Part shown: positions 7,364 through 14,200 of the stretch, piece by piece
Layout: each line of letters starts with the position of its first letter
Numbering within the stretch: position 1 is the stretch's first letter
Assembly (NCBI GenBank): GCA_028694715.1
Contig: JAQVKJ010000009.1
Span: 1 to 14,200, forward strand
Source: Weeksellaceae bacterium
Lineage (GTDB): Bacteria; Bacteroidota; Bacteroidia; Flavobacteriales; Weeksellaceae
Length of the DNA stretch: 14,200 bases
Direction: 5' to 3'
Program-made: the position numbers and the translations under genes
The notes under the pieces: model-generated
Databases searched by the model: none
Seen by the model: only the letters and a program-made list of their open reading frames with translations
What the model was told of the DNA's origin: nothing

Positions 7364-7990
7364 ATGTCTGGTATCATTGGTAAAAAGATTGCGATGACCT
7401 CGCTGTTTGATGAAAACGGGAAGAATGTCCCGTGTACTATCATTCAGGCCGGTCCTTGCATCGTTACGCAGGTCAGAACCGAAGAAAAGGATGGCTACAA
7501 TGCTGTTCAATTGGGTTTCGATGACGCAAAAGAGAAGAACACCTCAGCTGCCTTGAAAGGACATTTCAAGAAAGCGGGGACTACGCCAAAAAGAAAATTG
7601 GTGGAATTTTACGGAGAATTTGCAAATTCTTTGGAGTTGGGTAATGAAATAAAGGTAGATGTATTTCATGAAGGTGAATATGTTGACATCACTGGAGTTT
7701 CAAAAGGTAAAGGTTTCCAGAGTGTTGTGAAACGCCACGGATTTGGCGGTGTAGGCCAAAGCACTCATGGCCAGCACAACAGGCTGAGAGCACCAGGTTC
7801 CATCGGTGCCGGATCAGACCCATCAAGAGTATTTAAAGGAATGCGAATGGGTGGAAGAATGGGAGGAAAAAATGTGACTGTTCAGAACCTAATTGTACTT
7901 AAAGTGGATGTGGAACAGAACCTTTTGGTTGTGAAAGGAGCCATACCAGGTGCTAAAAATTCATATGTAATCGTCAGAAAATGGAATTAA
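7364..7990 (+). CDS. rplC: 50S ribosomal protein L3
   Basis: L3 is an early-assembly protein of the large subunit that binds near the 3' end of 23S rRNA and reaches toward the peptidyl transferase centre. The 208 residues are the normal length. The N-terminus [15 protein letters not shown] and the long internal extension (about 112-168: [51 protein letters not shown]) are diagnostic. It is the first gene of the operon here, preceded by its own promoter rather than by rpsJ. Its last 10 bases overlap the start of rplD, so the two are probably translationally coupled. There is no Shine-Dalgarno sequence; the start is preceded by AAATTTTAT, as is usual in this phylum. Confidence 0.98.
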   Translation: MSGIIGKKIAMTSLFDENGKNVPCTIIQAGPCIVTQVRTEEKDGYNAVQLGFDDAKEKNTSAALKGHFKKAGTTPKRKLVEFYGEFANSLELGNEIKVDVFHEGEYVDITGVSKGKGFQSVVKRHGFGGVGQSTHGQHNRLRAPGSIGAGSDPSRVFKGMRMGGRMGGKNVTVQNLIVLKVDVEQNLLVVKGAIPGAKNSYVIVRKWN

Positions 7991-8610
7991 AAGTATTAGA
8001 CATAAAAGGAAAGGAAACCGGGAGAACGGTTTCTCTAGATAATTCAATTTTTGGAATCGAACCCAACGAGCATGTGGTATATCTGGAAGTGAAGCAATAT
8101 CTTGCAGCACAAAGACAAGGAACCCACAAGGCCAAAGAAAGAGCCGAAGTAGCTAAGAGTACCCGTAAAATCAAAAGACAAAAAGGAACAGGAGGTGCAA
8201 GAGCAGGTTCTCTGAAATCTCCAGTTTTTGTTGGAGGAGGTACCATCTTCGGACCAAGACCCAGAAATTATAATTTCAAGCTGAACAAAGCCACCAAAAA
8301 ATTGGCGAAGCGTTCAGTATTGAGTCAGAAAATGAAAGACAATGAAATCAAAGTACTTGAGAACTTTACCTTTGAAAAACCAAAGACCAAAGATTTCATT
8401 GAGGTATTGAAAGCATTGGGACTGGATGACAAAAAATCACTTTTTGTGCTTGGAGAGTCCAACAACAATGTTTATCTGTCTTCGAGAAACCTAAAAGCGA
8501 CCAAGGTGATTAACAATTCTGAACTGAATGTTTATGACCTGATCAACGCATCAGAAGTTGTGTTTCTGGAAGATTCATTAGAAAGAATTCAGCAAAACCT
8601 TAGAAAATAA
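7981..8610 (+). CDS. rplD: 50S ribosomal protein L4
   Basis: L4 is a large-subunit protein whose extended loop lines the nascent peptide tunnel. The product has 209 residues, normal length. The loop is seen at about residues 46-98 ([27 protein letters not shown], then [13 protein letters not shown]), and the C-terminal globular part ends [19 protein letters not shown]. The ATG lies inside the end of rplC (10-base overlap). In enterobacteria L4 represses its own S10 operon; nothing in this sequence shows that this happens here. Confidence 0.98.
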   Translation: MELKVLDIKGKETGRTVSLDNSIFGIEPNEHVVYLEVKQYLAAQRQGTHKAKERAEVAKSTRKIKRQKGTGGARAGSLKSPVFVGGGTIFGPRPRNYNFKLNKATKKLAKRSVLSQKMKDNEIKVLENFTFEKPKTKDFIEVLKALGLDDKKSLFVLGESNNNVYLSSRNLKATKVINNSELNVYDLINASEVVFLEDSLERIQQNLRK

Positions 8611-8622
8611 AACGAAATAAAT

Positions 8623-8907
8623 ATGTCAGTAATTATTAAAGCCGTTATCTCGGAAAAAGCGACAGATTCAAGTGAATTGTTGAGTCAGTATTCGTTTTAT
8701 GTCGATCCAAAAGCCAACAAACTGAAAATCAAAGATGCAGTCGAAAAGGCTTATGGTGTAAAAGTAGTGAGCGTGAAAACCTTGATTTCTGCGCCTAAAA
8801 TCAGAAGCCGTTACACTAAAACAGGTCTTCAAGTGGGCAAAACCAGCAAATTGAAAAAGGCCATCGTTCATGTAGCAGAAGGACAAGAAATAGATTTGTT
8901 TAGTTAA
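8623..8907 (+). CDS. rplW: 50S ribosomal protein L23
   Basis: L23 lies at the exit of the peptide tunnel and is the docking site for trigger factor and the signal recognition particle. The 94-residue product has the family start IIKAVISEKATDSSE, the YSFYVDPKANKLKIKDAVEKAYGVKVVSVKT core and the basic KTGLQVGKTSKLKKAIVHV segment. Length is normal. It starts 12 bases after the rplD stop, behind an A-rich spacer (AACGAAATAAAT) with no Shine-Dalgarno motif. Confidence 0.97.
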   Translation: MSVIIKAVISEKATDSSELLSQYSFYVDPKANKLKIKDAVEKAYGVKVVSVKTLISAPKIRSRYTKTGLQVGKTSKLKKAIVHVAEGQEIDLFS

Positions 8908-8919
8908 ATATTTTTTTAA

Positions 8920-9741
8920 ATGTCAGTTAGAAAATTAAAACCTATCACTCCCGGTCAGCGCTTCAGAATCGTCAATGATTTTGTAGGTGTTGATTCAGTG
9001 AAACCCGAGAAATCTCTCACGGTTGGAAAGAAAAAGAGCGGTGGTCGTAACCATTCAGGTAAGATGACCATGCGCTACATAGGGGGTGGACACAAGCAAA
9101 GCTATCGTATCATCGACTTCAAAAGAGAACGCGAAGGAACGGCAGTTGTTGAGTCTATTCAATACGACCCCAACAGAACTGCTTTCATCGCACTCATTGT
9201 TTATGAAGACGGTGAAAAGCGATATGTGATTGCTCAAAATGGATTGAAAAAGGGCCAGACAATTGTGTGTGGCCAAGGAGCATCTCCCGATGTAGGAAAC
9301 ACTTTGAAATTGAAAGATATTCCTTTGGGGACCGTTGTTTCATGTATCGAACTCAGACCCGGTCAGGGAGCATTGATAGCAAGAAGCGCCGGTTCATATG
9401 CACAATTGGTTGCAAGAGATGGCAAATACGCTATCATCAAACTGCCAAGCGGAGAAAGCCGTATGATTTTGACGGAATGTAAAGCTACCATTGGCGTGGT
9501 ATCCAACTCAGATCATCAGTTGGAAGTATCAGGAAAAGCAGGTAGAAACAGATGGAAAGGGCGTCGTCCTCGTACAAGAGCGATGGTCATGAACCCTGTG
9601 GATCACCCAATGGGTGGTGGTGAAGGCCGTGCAACAGGTGGTATCCCGCGTTCAAGAAAAGGTATTCCAGCCAAAGGATACAAAACCAGAACGCCCAAGA
9701 AAGCTTCTAACAAGTATATCGTTGAAAAAAGAAAGAAATAA
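8920..9741 (+). CDS. rplB: 50S ribosomal protein L2
   Basis: L2 is one of the oldest large-subunit proteins; it binds 23S rRNA near the peptidyl transferase centre and helps join the subunits. The 273 residues match the E. coli length. The RNA-binding SH3-like core ([31 protein letters not shown]) and the C-terminal [14 protein letters not shown] segment are present. That segment holds the conserved histidine (residue 229) linked to ribosome activity in E. coli, although the second histidine of the usual HPHGGGEG motif is Met here, as is common in Bacteroidota. It starts 12 bases after rplW. Confidence 0.98.
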   Translation: MSVRKLKPITPGQRFRIVNDFVGVDSVKPEKSLTVGKKKSGGRNHSGKMTMRYIGGGHKQSYRIIDFKREREGTAVVESIQYDPNRTAFIALIVYEDGEKRYVIAQNGLKKGQTIVCGQGASPDVGNTLKLKDIPLGTVVSCIELRPGQGALIARSAGSYAQLVARDGKYAIIKLPSGESRMILTECKATIGVVSNSDHQLEVSGKAGRNRWKGRRPRTRAMVMNPVDHPMGGGEGRATGGIPRSRKGIPAKGYKTRTPKKASNKYIVEKRKK

Positions 9742-9744
9742 GCA

Positions 9745-10023
9745 ATGGCACGATCATTAAAGAAAGGACCTTATATCCATTATAAGTTAGACAAAAAAGT
9801 TCAGGAAAATGTTGCATCAGGCAAAAAGACCGTTATCAAAACCTGGTCAAGAGCTTCGATGATTTCCCCTGACTTCGTGGGACAGACATTTGCGGTTCAC
9901 AACGGAAAACAATTCATACCGGTTTATGTGACTGAAAACATGGTAGGCCACAAATTAGGTGAATTCTCACCAACCAGAACATTTAGAGGGCATGCAGGTG
10001 CCAAAAATAAAGGTAAAAGATAG
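9745..10023 (+). CDS. rpsS: 30S ribosomal protein S19
   Basis: S19 binds the head of the small subunit together with S13, near the A-site finger. The 92-residue product shows [45 protein letters not shown] and the basic tail [21 protein letters not shown], all typical. It starts three bases after the rplB stop and ends six bases before rplV. Confidence 0.98.
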   Translation: MARSLKKGPYIHYKLDKKVQENVASGKKTVIKTWSRASMISPDFVGQTFAVHNGKQFIPVYVTENMVGHKLGEFSPTRTFRGHAGAKNKGKR

Positions 10024-10029
10024 TAGGCA

Positions 10030-10446
10030 ATGGGATCAAGAAAACGAATCAGTAATGAAATGCGTAGAGAGGCAACCAAGGATATTGCTTCTGCTAAATT
10101 GAATAATTGCCCCAGCTCACCCAGAAAAATGCGACTGGTAGCAGACATCATCCGTGGTGTTGAAGTACAGAAAGCTCTTGCAATTTTGAAATTTTCAAAA
10201 CAGCATGCTTCTGAAAAATTAGAAAAACTTTTGTTGAGTGCCATCGCTAACTGGCAGGAAAAAAATCAGGAAACCGACATTGAACAAGCAGGACTATATG
10301 TGAAAACCATCACTGTGGACAGTGCTCGTCAGTTGAAAAGAATCCGTACAGCTCCACAGGGCAGGGCTCACAGAATCAGAAAGCGTTCCAACCATGTAAC
10401 ACTGGTACTCGGAACCAAAGCAGAACTTAAAGAAGAAGACAAATAA
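10030..10446 (+). CDS. rplV: 50S ribosomal protein L22
   Basis: L22 binds several 23S rRNA domains; its long beta-hairpin forms part of the narrowest region of the exit tunnel, a site of macrolide resistance changes. The product is 138 residues, longer than the roughly 110 of E. coli because of an N-terminal lead ([20 protein letters not shown]) usual in Bacteroidota. The core [22 protein letters not shown] and the hairpin and tail ([25 protein letters not shown]) are clear. A later start at Met11 is possible but less likely, because the first ATG gives the tight spacing seen throughout the operon. Confidence 0.97.
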   Translation: MGSRKRISNEMRREATKDIASAKLNNCPSSPRKMRLVADIIRGVEVQKALAILKFSKQHASEKLEKLLLSAIANWQEKNQETDIEQAGLYVKTITVDSARQLKRIRTAPQGRAHRIRKRSNHVTLVLGTKAELKEEDK

Positions 10447-10447
10447 T

Positions 10448-11161
10448 ATGGGACAGAAAACTAATCCAATCGGAAATCGCCTGGGAATCATCAGAGGATG
10501 GGACTCAAACTGGTTTGGTGGAAGTGATTACGGTGACAGAATTGAAGAAGACGCAAAAATCAGAGAATACCTGAGAGCACGCCTTTCAAAAGCTGGAATA
10601 TCAAGAATCTATATTGAGAGAACCCTTAAACTGATTACCATTACAGTTACCACTGCTCGTCCCGGTATTATTATTGGTAAACAAGGACAGGAAGTTGACA
10701 AACTCAAAGAAGAATTGAAAAAACTTACAAGTAAGGAAGTGCAAATCAATATCTTTGAAATCAAAAGACCTGAACTTGATGCGGTACTGGTTGCAGACAG
10801 TATTGCCCGACAGATTGAAAACCGTATTTCATACAGAAGAGCAATCAAAATGGCAATAGCAGCTGCAATGAGAATGAATGCAGAAGGAATCAAAATCATG
10901 ATTTCGGGCCGTCTGAACGGAGCTGAAATGGCGCGCTCTGAAACATACAAGGACGGACGAATTCCATTGTCAACCTTCAGAGCAGACATAGATTACCACA
11001 TTGGAGAAGCACATACGACCTACGGCCGTATGGGAATCAAAGTGTGGATCATGAAAGGAGAAGTTTACGGTAAACGCGAATTATCACCATTGACTGGATT
11101 GCAGAAAAAACAATCCAAGGACAGAAAAGGAGGCGGTAAAAGAAGACAGCAAACCCGTTAA
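10448..11161 (+). CDS. rpsC: 30S ribosomal protein S3
   Basis: S3 lies at the mRNA entry tunnel of the small subunit and contributes to helicase activity on structured messages. It has 237 residues. Visible parts are the start [23 protein letters not shown], a type II KH domain with the GKQG loop at residues 77-80 ([16 protein letters not shown]) and the C-terminal domain ([46 protein letters not shown]). The basic tail [18 protein letters not shown] is normal. The ATG is one base after the rplV stop. The 32 bases between rpsC and rplP form one of the widest gaps in the operon but show no terminator or promoter. Confidence 0.98.
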   Translation: MGQKTNPIGNRLGIIRGWDSNWFGGSDYGDRIEEDAKIREYLRARLSKAGISRIYIERTLKLITITVTTARPGIIIGKQGQEVDKLKEELKKLTSKEVQINIFEIKRPELDAVLVADSIARQIENRISYRRAIKMAIAAAMRMNAEGIKIMISGRLNGAEMARSETYKDGRIPLSTFRADIDYHIGEAHTTYGRMGIKVWIMKGEVYGKRELSPLTGLQKKQSKDRKGGGKRRQQTR

Positions 11162-11193
11162 TTAAATCAAACAGTTTTTAAAGATTTACAGAA

Positions 11194-11613
11194 ATGTTAT
11201 CACCAAAAAGAACGAAATTCAGAAAGACGCAGAAAGGCAGAATGAAAGGAAACACCAAAAGAGGTGCTGAACTTGCCTATGGTACTTTTGGGATCAAATC
11301 ACTTGATGAGCGCTTTGTTACTGCCCGTCAGATCGAAGCCGCCCGTATCGCTGCAACCCGTTATATGAAGAGAGAAGGTCAATTGTGGATTAAAATCTTT
11401 CCCGATAAACCGATTACCAAGAAACCTGCAGAGGTTCGTATGGGTAAAGGAAAAGGTGCACCAGAATACTGGGTGGCCAGAGTACAACCCGGAAGAATCC
11501 TGTTTGAAGTGGGTGGAGTACCCGCAGAGATTGCTAAAGAAGCACTGAGATTGGCAGCCCAAAAACTGCCCGTAAGAACTAAATTGATTATTGCAAGAGA
11601 TTATTCTGCTTAA
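11194..11613 (+). CDS. rplP: 50S ribosomal protein L16
   Basis: L16 is a late-assembly large-subunit protein near the A-site and is important for tRNA accommodation. The 139 residues match the family length. Diagnostic parts are [19 protein letters not shown], the [27 protein letters not shown] core with its conserved arginine, and the C-terminal [12 protein letters not shown]. It ends 10 bases before the proper start of rpmC. Confidence 0.98.
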   Translation: MLSPKRTKFRKTQKGRMKGNTKRGAELAYGTFGIKSLDERFVTARQIEAARIAATRYMKREGQLWIKIFPDKPITKKPAEVRMGKGKGAPEYWVARVQPGRILFEVGGVPAEIAKEALRLAAQKLPVRTKLIIARDYSA

Positions 11614-11623
11614 AATTGAAATA

Positions 11624-11818
11624 ATGAAAATATCAGATATCAAAGCATTAAGTTTAGAAGACCTGAAAGGTAAGCTTGAAGAAGCACAAGCCGATTATCA
11701 GAAGCTGAAAATGAGCCACAAGGTATCCCACTTGGAAGACCCACTGGCCATTCGTAAATCTCGCAGAGACATAGCGAGATTGTTAACCGTGTTGAATCAA
11801 AAATTAACTCAACAGTAA
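11624..11818 (+). CDS. rpmC: 50S ribosomal protein L29
   Basis: L29 is a small two-helix protein at the exit of the peptide tunnel, next to L23. I place the start at ATG 11624, giving 64 residues (MKISDIKALSLEDLKGKL to LTVLNQKLTQQ). An in-frame upstream start at 11591 would add 11 residues ([11 protein letters not shown]) that are foreign to the family and overlap the end of rplP. The pattern LEDPLAIRKSRRDIARLLTVL is typical. It is followed by a 12-base gap before rpsQ. Confidence 0.96.
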   Translation: MKISDIKALSLEDLKGKLEEAQADYQKLKMSHKVSHLEDPLAIRKSRRDIARLLTVLNQKLTQQ

Positions 11819-11830
11819 AAACATCTCGAA

Positions 11831-12085
11831 ATGGATAGAAATGTAAGAAAAGAAAGAATAGGCGTCGTTTCAAGCAATAAAATGGAAAAAACCATTGTTG
11901 TCGCTGAAACCTATAAGCAGAAACACCCCTTGTATGGGAAATTTGTGAAAAAAACCAAGAAATATGTTGCACACGACGAAAAAAATGAGTGCAACGAAGG
12001 CGACAAAGTCCGAATCATGGAAACACGCCCCTTGAGTAAAAACAAACGCTGGAGAGTAATTGAAATCATAGAAAGAGCTAAGTAA
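11831..12085 (+). CDS. rpsQ: 30S ribosomal protein S17
   Basis: S17 is a primary 16S rRNA-binding protein with an OB fold, needed for assembly of the small-subunit body. Its 84 residues include [19 protein letters not shown], a [20 protein letters not shown] segment and the conserved [23 protein letters not shown] stretch. Length and motifs are normal. It is one base ahead of rplN, following the usual rpmC-rpsQ-rplN order. Confidence 0.98.
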   Translation: MDRNVRKERIGVVSSNKMEKTIVVAETYKQKHPLYGKFVKKTKKYVAHDEKNECNEGDKVRIMETRPLSKNKRWRVIEIIERAK

Positions 12086-12086
12086 T

Positions 12087-12455
12087 ATGTTACAGCAGGA
12101 ATCAAGATTAAAAGTTGCAGATAACACCGGTGCCAGAGAAGCACTTGTTATCCGTGTTCTGGGAGGTACCAAAAGACGATATGCCTCAGTGGGTGACAAA
12201 ATCGTTGTGACCATCAAAGAAGCTACACCTACTGCCAACGCCAAAAAAGGTAGTGTTTCCAAAGCCATCGTCGTTCGTACCAAAAAAGAGGTAAGAAGAA
12301 AAGACGGATCCTATATCCGCTTCGATGACAACGCCTGTGTACTGCTTAATGCTCAGGGCGAAATGAGAGGTACCCGTGTTTTTGGACCGGTTGCCAGAGA
12401 ACTTCGTGACAAAAACCATATGAAAATTGTATCACTGGCCCCTGAGGTGCTTTAA
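12087..12455 (+). CDS. rplN: 50S ribosomal protein L14
   Basis: L14 binds 23S rRNA at the subunit interface, contacts 16S rRNA and is the target of the silencing factor RsfS. The 122 residues are the exact usual length. The N-terminus [20 protein letters not shown], the [24 protein letters not shown] strand region and the C-terminal [24 protein letters not shown] are textbook for the family. It starts one base after the rpsQ stop. Confidence 0.98.
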   Translation: MLQQESRLKVADNTGAREALVIRVLGGTKRRYASVGDKIVVTIKEATPTANAKKGSVSKAIVVRTKKEVRRKDGSYIRFDDNACVLLNAQGEMRGTRVFGPVARELRDKNHMKIVSLAPEVL

Positions 12456-12466
12456 AAATTATAACG

Positions 12467-12778
12467 ATGACAAAACTTAAAATCAAAAAAGGAGACAAAG
12501 TTATTGTATTGTCGGGTGCTTCAAAAGCAACCAAAGGCACTGTACTGAAAGTGATGCCCAAAGAAGGAAAAGCCATTGTAGAAGGTGTGAATGTAATTAA
12601 AAAACACACCAAACCAAACGCAGAAAATCCTCAAGGAGGCATCGTCGAAGTTGAAGCCCCCATTTATGTCAGTAAACTGGCATTGCTCGACAGCAAAGGA
12701 AATCCTACCCGTGTAGGATATGAAATCAAAGACGGTAATAAAGTGAGAATTGCCAAAACAACAGGTAAAGAAATTTAA
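12467..12778 (+). CDS. rplX: 50S ribosomal protein L24
   Basis: L24 is one of the initiators of large-subunit assembly and lies by the tunnel exit. The 103-residue product has the KOW motif at its start ([28 protein letters not shown]) followed by [20 protein letters not shown] and the terminal [23 protein letters not shown]. Length is normal. It ends two bases before the L5 gene. Confidence 0.97.
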   Translation: MTKLKIKKGDKVIVLSGASKATKGTVLKVMPKEGKAIVEGVNVIKKHTKPNAENPQGGIVEVEAPIYVSKLALLDSKGNPTRVGYEIKDGNKVRIAKTTGKEI

Positions 12779-12780
12779 TT

Positions 12781-13083
12781 ATGAGTACAGTTACATACAT
12801 TCCACGACCACAAATCAAATACAAAGAGGAAATCGTTCCGACACTCAAAGAAGAATTTTCATACTCTTCAGTGATGCAGGTGCCAAAACTCCAGAAAATT
12901 GTGTTGAGCCAAGGATTAGGTGCTGCAACAGCAGACAAAAAAATAGTTGATTACGCTGTTGAAGAATTGACACTGATTACTGGTCAAAAAGCAGTGGGCA
13001 CTATTTCCAAAAAAGACGAAGCCGCATTTAAACTTCGTAAAGGAATGCCCGTGGGTGCAAAAGTAACCCTGAGAGGTATCTAA
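12781..13083 (+). CDS. rplE: 50S ribosomal protein L5, N-terminal part (ends at an in-frame TAA)
   Basis: This is the first half of L5, the large-subunit protein that binds 5S rRNA and touches P-site tRNA and S13 across the subunit interface. The 100 residues match L5 from the start ([34 protein letters not shown]) through the P-site loop region ([16 protein letters not shown]). The frame then reads GGT ATC TAA ATG TAC. Elsewhere L5 continues VTLRG-x-K/R-M-Y/W-EF, so the TAA (13081-13083) takes the place of one basic residue with no insertion or deletion. AAA to TAA is a single-base change. The remainder is encoded in the same frame directly afterwards. L5 is essential, so this is either a sequencing error, a mutation bypassed by readthrough or reinitiation, or a true two-piece L5. 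The surrounding ribosomal genes look intact. Confidence 0.9.
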   Translation: MSTVTYIPRPQIKYKEEIVPTLKEEFSYSSVMQVPKLQKIVLSQGLGAATADKKIVDYAVEELTLITGQKAVGTISKKDEAAFKLRKGMPVGAKVTLRGI

Positions 13084-13347
13084 ATGTACGAATTTCTTGA
13101 CAGATTGATTTCATCTGCATTGCCACGAGTGAGAGACTTCAACGGAATTAGTTCCAAAGGTTTTGACGGAAGAGGAAATTACAACCTGGGCATCAGAGAA
13201 CAAATCATTTTCCCCGAAATCAATATCGACAAGGTGAAGAAAATTCAAGGAATGGTTATTACAGTTGTAACCAGTGTGACGACCGATAAGGAAGCAAAAG
13301 CACTGTTAGAAAAATTCGGTTTACCTTTTAAGAAAGATAACAAATAA
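13084..13347 (+). CDS. rplE: 50S ribosomal protein L5, C-terminal part
   Basis: These 87 codons are the rest of L5, in the same frame as the preceding part and starting with the ATG that immediately follows the TAA. The sequence [51 protein letters not shown] is a near-perfect family match, and the end [14 protein letters not shown] is the normal C-terminus. Both halves together give 187 sense codons, close to the usual 180-185. No frameshift or lost segment is seen, and the halves show normal conservation, so there is no sign of decay after the break. The TAAATG junction would suit termination-reinitiation by the same ribosome. If TAA is an error, this and the preceding frame are one gene, 12781-13347. 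Confidence 0.9.
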   Translation: MYEFLDRLISSALPRVRDFNGISSKGFDGRGNYNLGIREQIIFPEINIDKVKKIQGMVITVVTSVTTDKEAKALLEKFGLPFKKDNK

Positions 13348-13351
13348 GATT

Positions 13352-13621
13352 ATGGCAAAAGAATCAATGAAAGCGCGTGAGCGAAAAAGACGAAGAATGT
13401 CAGCCAAATATGCTGAAAAACGCAAAGCCTTGCTGGAAGCAGGAGATTATGAAGGACTTCAGAAATTACCTAAAAACGCTTCTCCCGTTCGTCTTCACAA
13501 CCGTTGCAAACTAACCGGAAGACCCAAAGGATACATGAGAATCTTCGGAATCTCCCGTGTGACCTTCCGCGAAATGGCAAATCAGGGACTGATTCCGGGC
13601 GTTAGAAAAGCAAGCTGGTAA
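13352..13621 (+). CDS. rpsN: 30S ribosomal protein S14, zinc-independent (C-) form
   Basis: S14 helps complete the head of the small subunit near the A and P sites. The 89-residue product is the long form without the CxxC zinc pairs: the place where zinc forms have RCxxCGRP reads [19 protein letters not shown]. The N-terminus [36 protein letters not shown] and the end [11 protein letters not shown] are typical of Flavobacteriia. It follows the L5 C-terminal frame by four bases. Normally rpsH and the rest of the spc group come next; here the operon stops with terminator structures. Confidence 0.98.
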   Translation: MAKESMKARERKRRRMSAKYAEKRKALLEAGDYEGLQKLPKNASPVRLHNRCKLTGRPKGYMRIFGISRVTFREMANQGLIPGVRKASW

Positions 13622-13647
13622 GATTTTGGGCAAATGCCCATAAAATC
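13622..13647 (+). repeat. Hairpin right after rpsN
   Basis: GATTTTGGGC (13622-13631) pairs with GCCC (13636-13639) and AAAATC (13642-13647), with a two-base bulge. It lacks a T-tract directly after it, so it may stabilise the 3' end or pause polymerase ahead of the main terminator at 13659-13690. Confidence 0.5.
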
Positions 13648-13658
13648 TATTCAAATAC

Positions 13659-13690
13659 AAATCCGGTCCCTTTAGGAATCGGATTTTTTT
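13659..13690 (+). terminator. Rho-independent terminator of the ribosomal protein operon
   Basis: AAATCCG (13659-13665) pairs with CGGATTT (13680-13686), with a possible inner TCC/GGA pairing in the loop. The second arm runs into a tract of seven T residues (13684-13690). It lies 38 bases after the rpsN stop and separates the operon from the peptidase gene. Confidence 0.8.
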
Positions 13691-13770
13691 GATTTTACTC
13701 TCCAATCCATCACCGATTTTAATGCTAATACTTTATTCCCTATTTTTACCGTTTATCAAAATTTCATGAA

Positions 13771-14200
13771 ATGAGAAAAACAACATCATTACTTTTTGGA
13801 TTTATCGCAATTTTTTGTTTTGCACAGGAAGATATCACTTATCAGGTTCCTCCACCTGAAATCCTTGAATTGGTGGATTTCCAACGCGCTCCCTCCATCT
13901 CCATGGACAGTAAAAAAGAACAAATCGTGTTCATGTACCGAAATACTTACAAGACTTTGGCCGAAATTTCAGAAGAAGAAATGCGATTGGCAGGACTTCG
14001 TATCAATCCCAAAACCAATATATCCAGCACGGTAACTTATGTGAATAATATTCAATACAAAAAATTCAAAGACAGAAATCCCTCTCAAATCAAAAATTTA
14101 CCAGAAAATCCGAGGCTAACCTATTTTATCTGGAGTCCGGATGAAACCAAAAGGGCATTTACCCATACTTCTCAAAGTGGTGTGGAAGTTTGGGTAGTAG
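13771..14200 (+). CDS. Secreted S9-family (prolyl oligopeptidase-type) peptidase, N-terminal part
   Basis: The frame is open from ATG 13771 to the end of the window (143 complete codons). The product begins with a signal peptide, MRKTTSLLFGFIAIFCFAQ, probably cut after FCFA, so the enzyme would be exported to the periplasm or outside. The following residues (YQVPPPEILELVDFQRAPSISM, then LAEISEEEMRLAGLRINPKTNISST and LTYFIWSPDETKRAFTH) match the beta-propeller domain that starts S9 serine peptidases of the glutamyl endopeptidase/acylaminoacyl-peptidase type common in Bacteroidota. The catalytic Ser-Asp-His domain would lie several hundred codons further on and is not in view. An ATG at 13766 runs straight into TGA, so 13771 is the start. 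The gene is unrelated in function to the ribosomal operon and sits beyond its terminator. Confidence 0.85.
   Translation, partial: MRKTTSLLFGFIAIFCFAQEDITYQVPPPEILELVDFQRAPSISMDSKKEQIVFMYRNTYKTLAEISEEEMRLAGLRINPKTNISSTVTYVNNIQYKKFKDRNPSQIKNLPENPRLTYFIWSPDETKRAFTHTSQSGVEVWVV

Noticed and set aside
11591..11623. Upstream start for L29 adding [11 protein letters not shown]
   Set aside because: The additional residues are foreign to the family and overlap rplP; ATG 11624 gives the standard L29 N-terminus.
11870..12283. A 137-codon minus-strand frame across rpsQ and rplN
   Set aside because: It lies antisense to two intact ribosomal genes, has no promoter of its own and no family resemblance.
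13738..13748. CCCTATTTTTA shared between the regions upstream of rplC (7276-7286) and of the S9 peptidase gene
   Set aside because: This is an 11-base, mostly T/A match found only twice in 14 kb; its position relative to the start codons differs (about 88 and 33 bases), so chance is the best explanation.

Overview
The window is about 40% GC and comes from a member of the Bacteroidota, most likely the class Flavobacteriia. The lineage call rests on four things: transketolase encoded as two half-subunits, the sequence signatures of the ribosomal proteins, a small lipoprotein that looks like the flavobacterial DUF6146 family, and starts preceded by A/T-rich sequence rather than Shine-Dalgarno motifs. 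The upstream elements that can be seen also resemble the Bacteroidota sigma-A promoter (TTG around -33, TAnnTTTG around -7).

Left part (1-6247): the 3' end of a transketolase N-terminal subunit gene and the complete C-terminal subunit gene, one base apart. A 634-base gap follows, whose second half is GC-richer and rich in hairpins, ending in a strong bidirectional terminator. On the minus strand are prfB (release factor 2, without the usual programmed frameshift) and, just upstream of it, the small lipoprotein gene. Divergent from these, on the plus strand, are an ArsC-family thiol reductase gene and a full-length RelA/SpoT-type (p)ppGpp synthetase/hydrolase gene.

Middle (6248-7363): a stand-alone gene for a PhnA-domain protein that lacks most of the expected zinc-ligand cysteines. 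Then comes a 303-base gap holding a good Bacteroidota-type promoter and a short leader for the ribosomal cluster.

Right part (7364-13621): a tightly packed ribosomal protein operon, rplC-rplD-rplW-rplB-rpsS-rplV-rpsC-rplP-rpmC-rpsQ-rplN-rplX-rplE-rpsN. It is trimmed at both ends compared with the usual arrangement. There is no rpsJ ahead of rplC, and rpsN is followed by hairpins and a Rho-independent terminator instead of rpsH-rplF and the rest of the spc group. Within it rplE (L5) is interrupted by an in-frame TAA placed immediately before an internal ATG, giving two abutting frames of 100 and 87 codons that together match one full L5. This is the most striking feature of the window; it is either a sequence error, a nonsense mutation handled by readthrough or reinitiation, or a genuine two-piece L5. 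The window ends inside a secreted S9-family peptidase gene.

Apart from the split L5 and the trimmed operon, the content is core housekeeping: translation, the stringent response and the pentose phosphate pathway. I found no CRISPR array, tRNA, rRNA, insertion sequence or recognisable defence or biosynthetic system.
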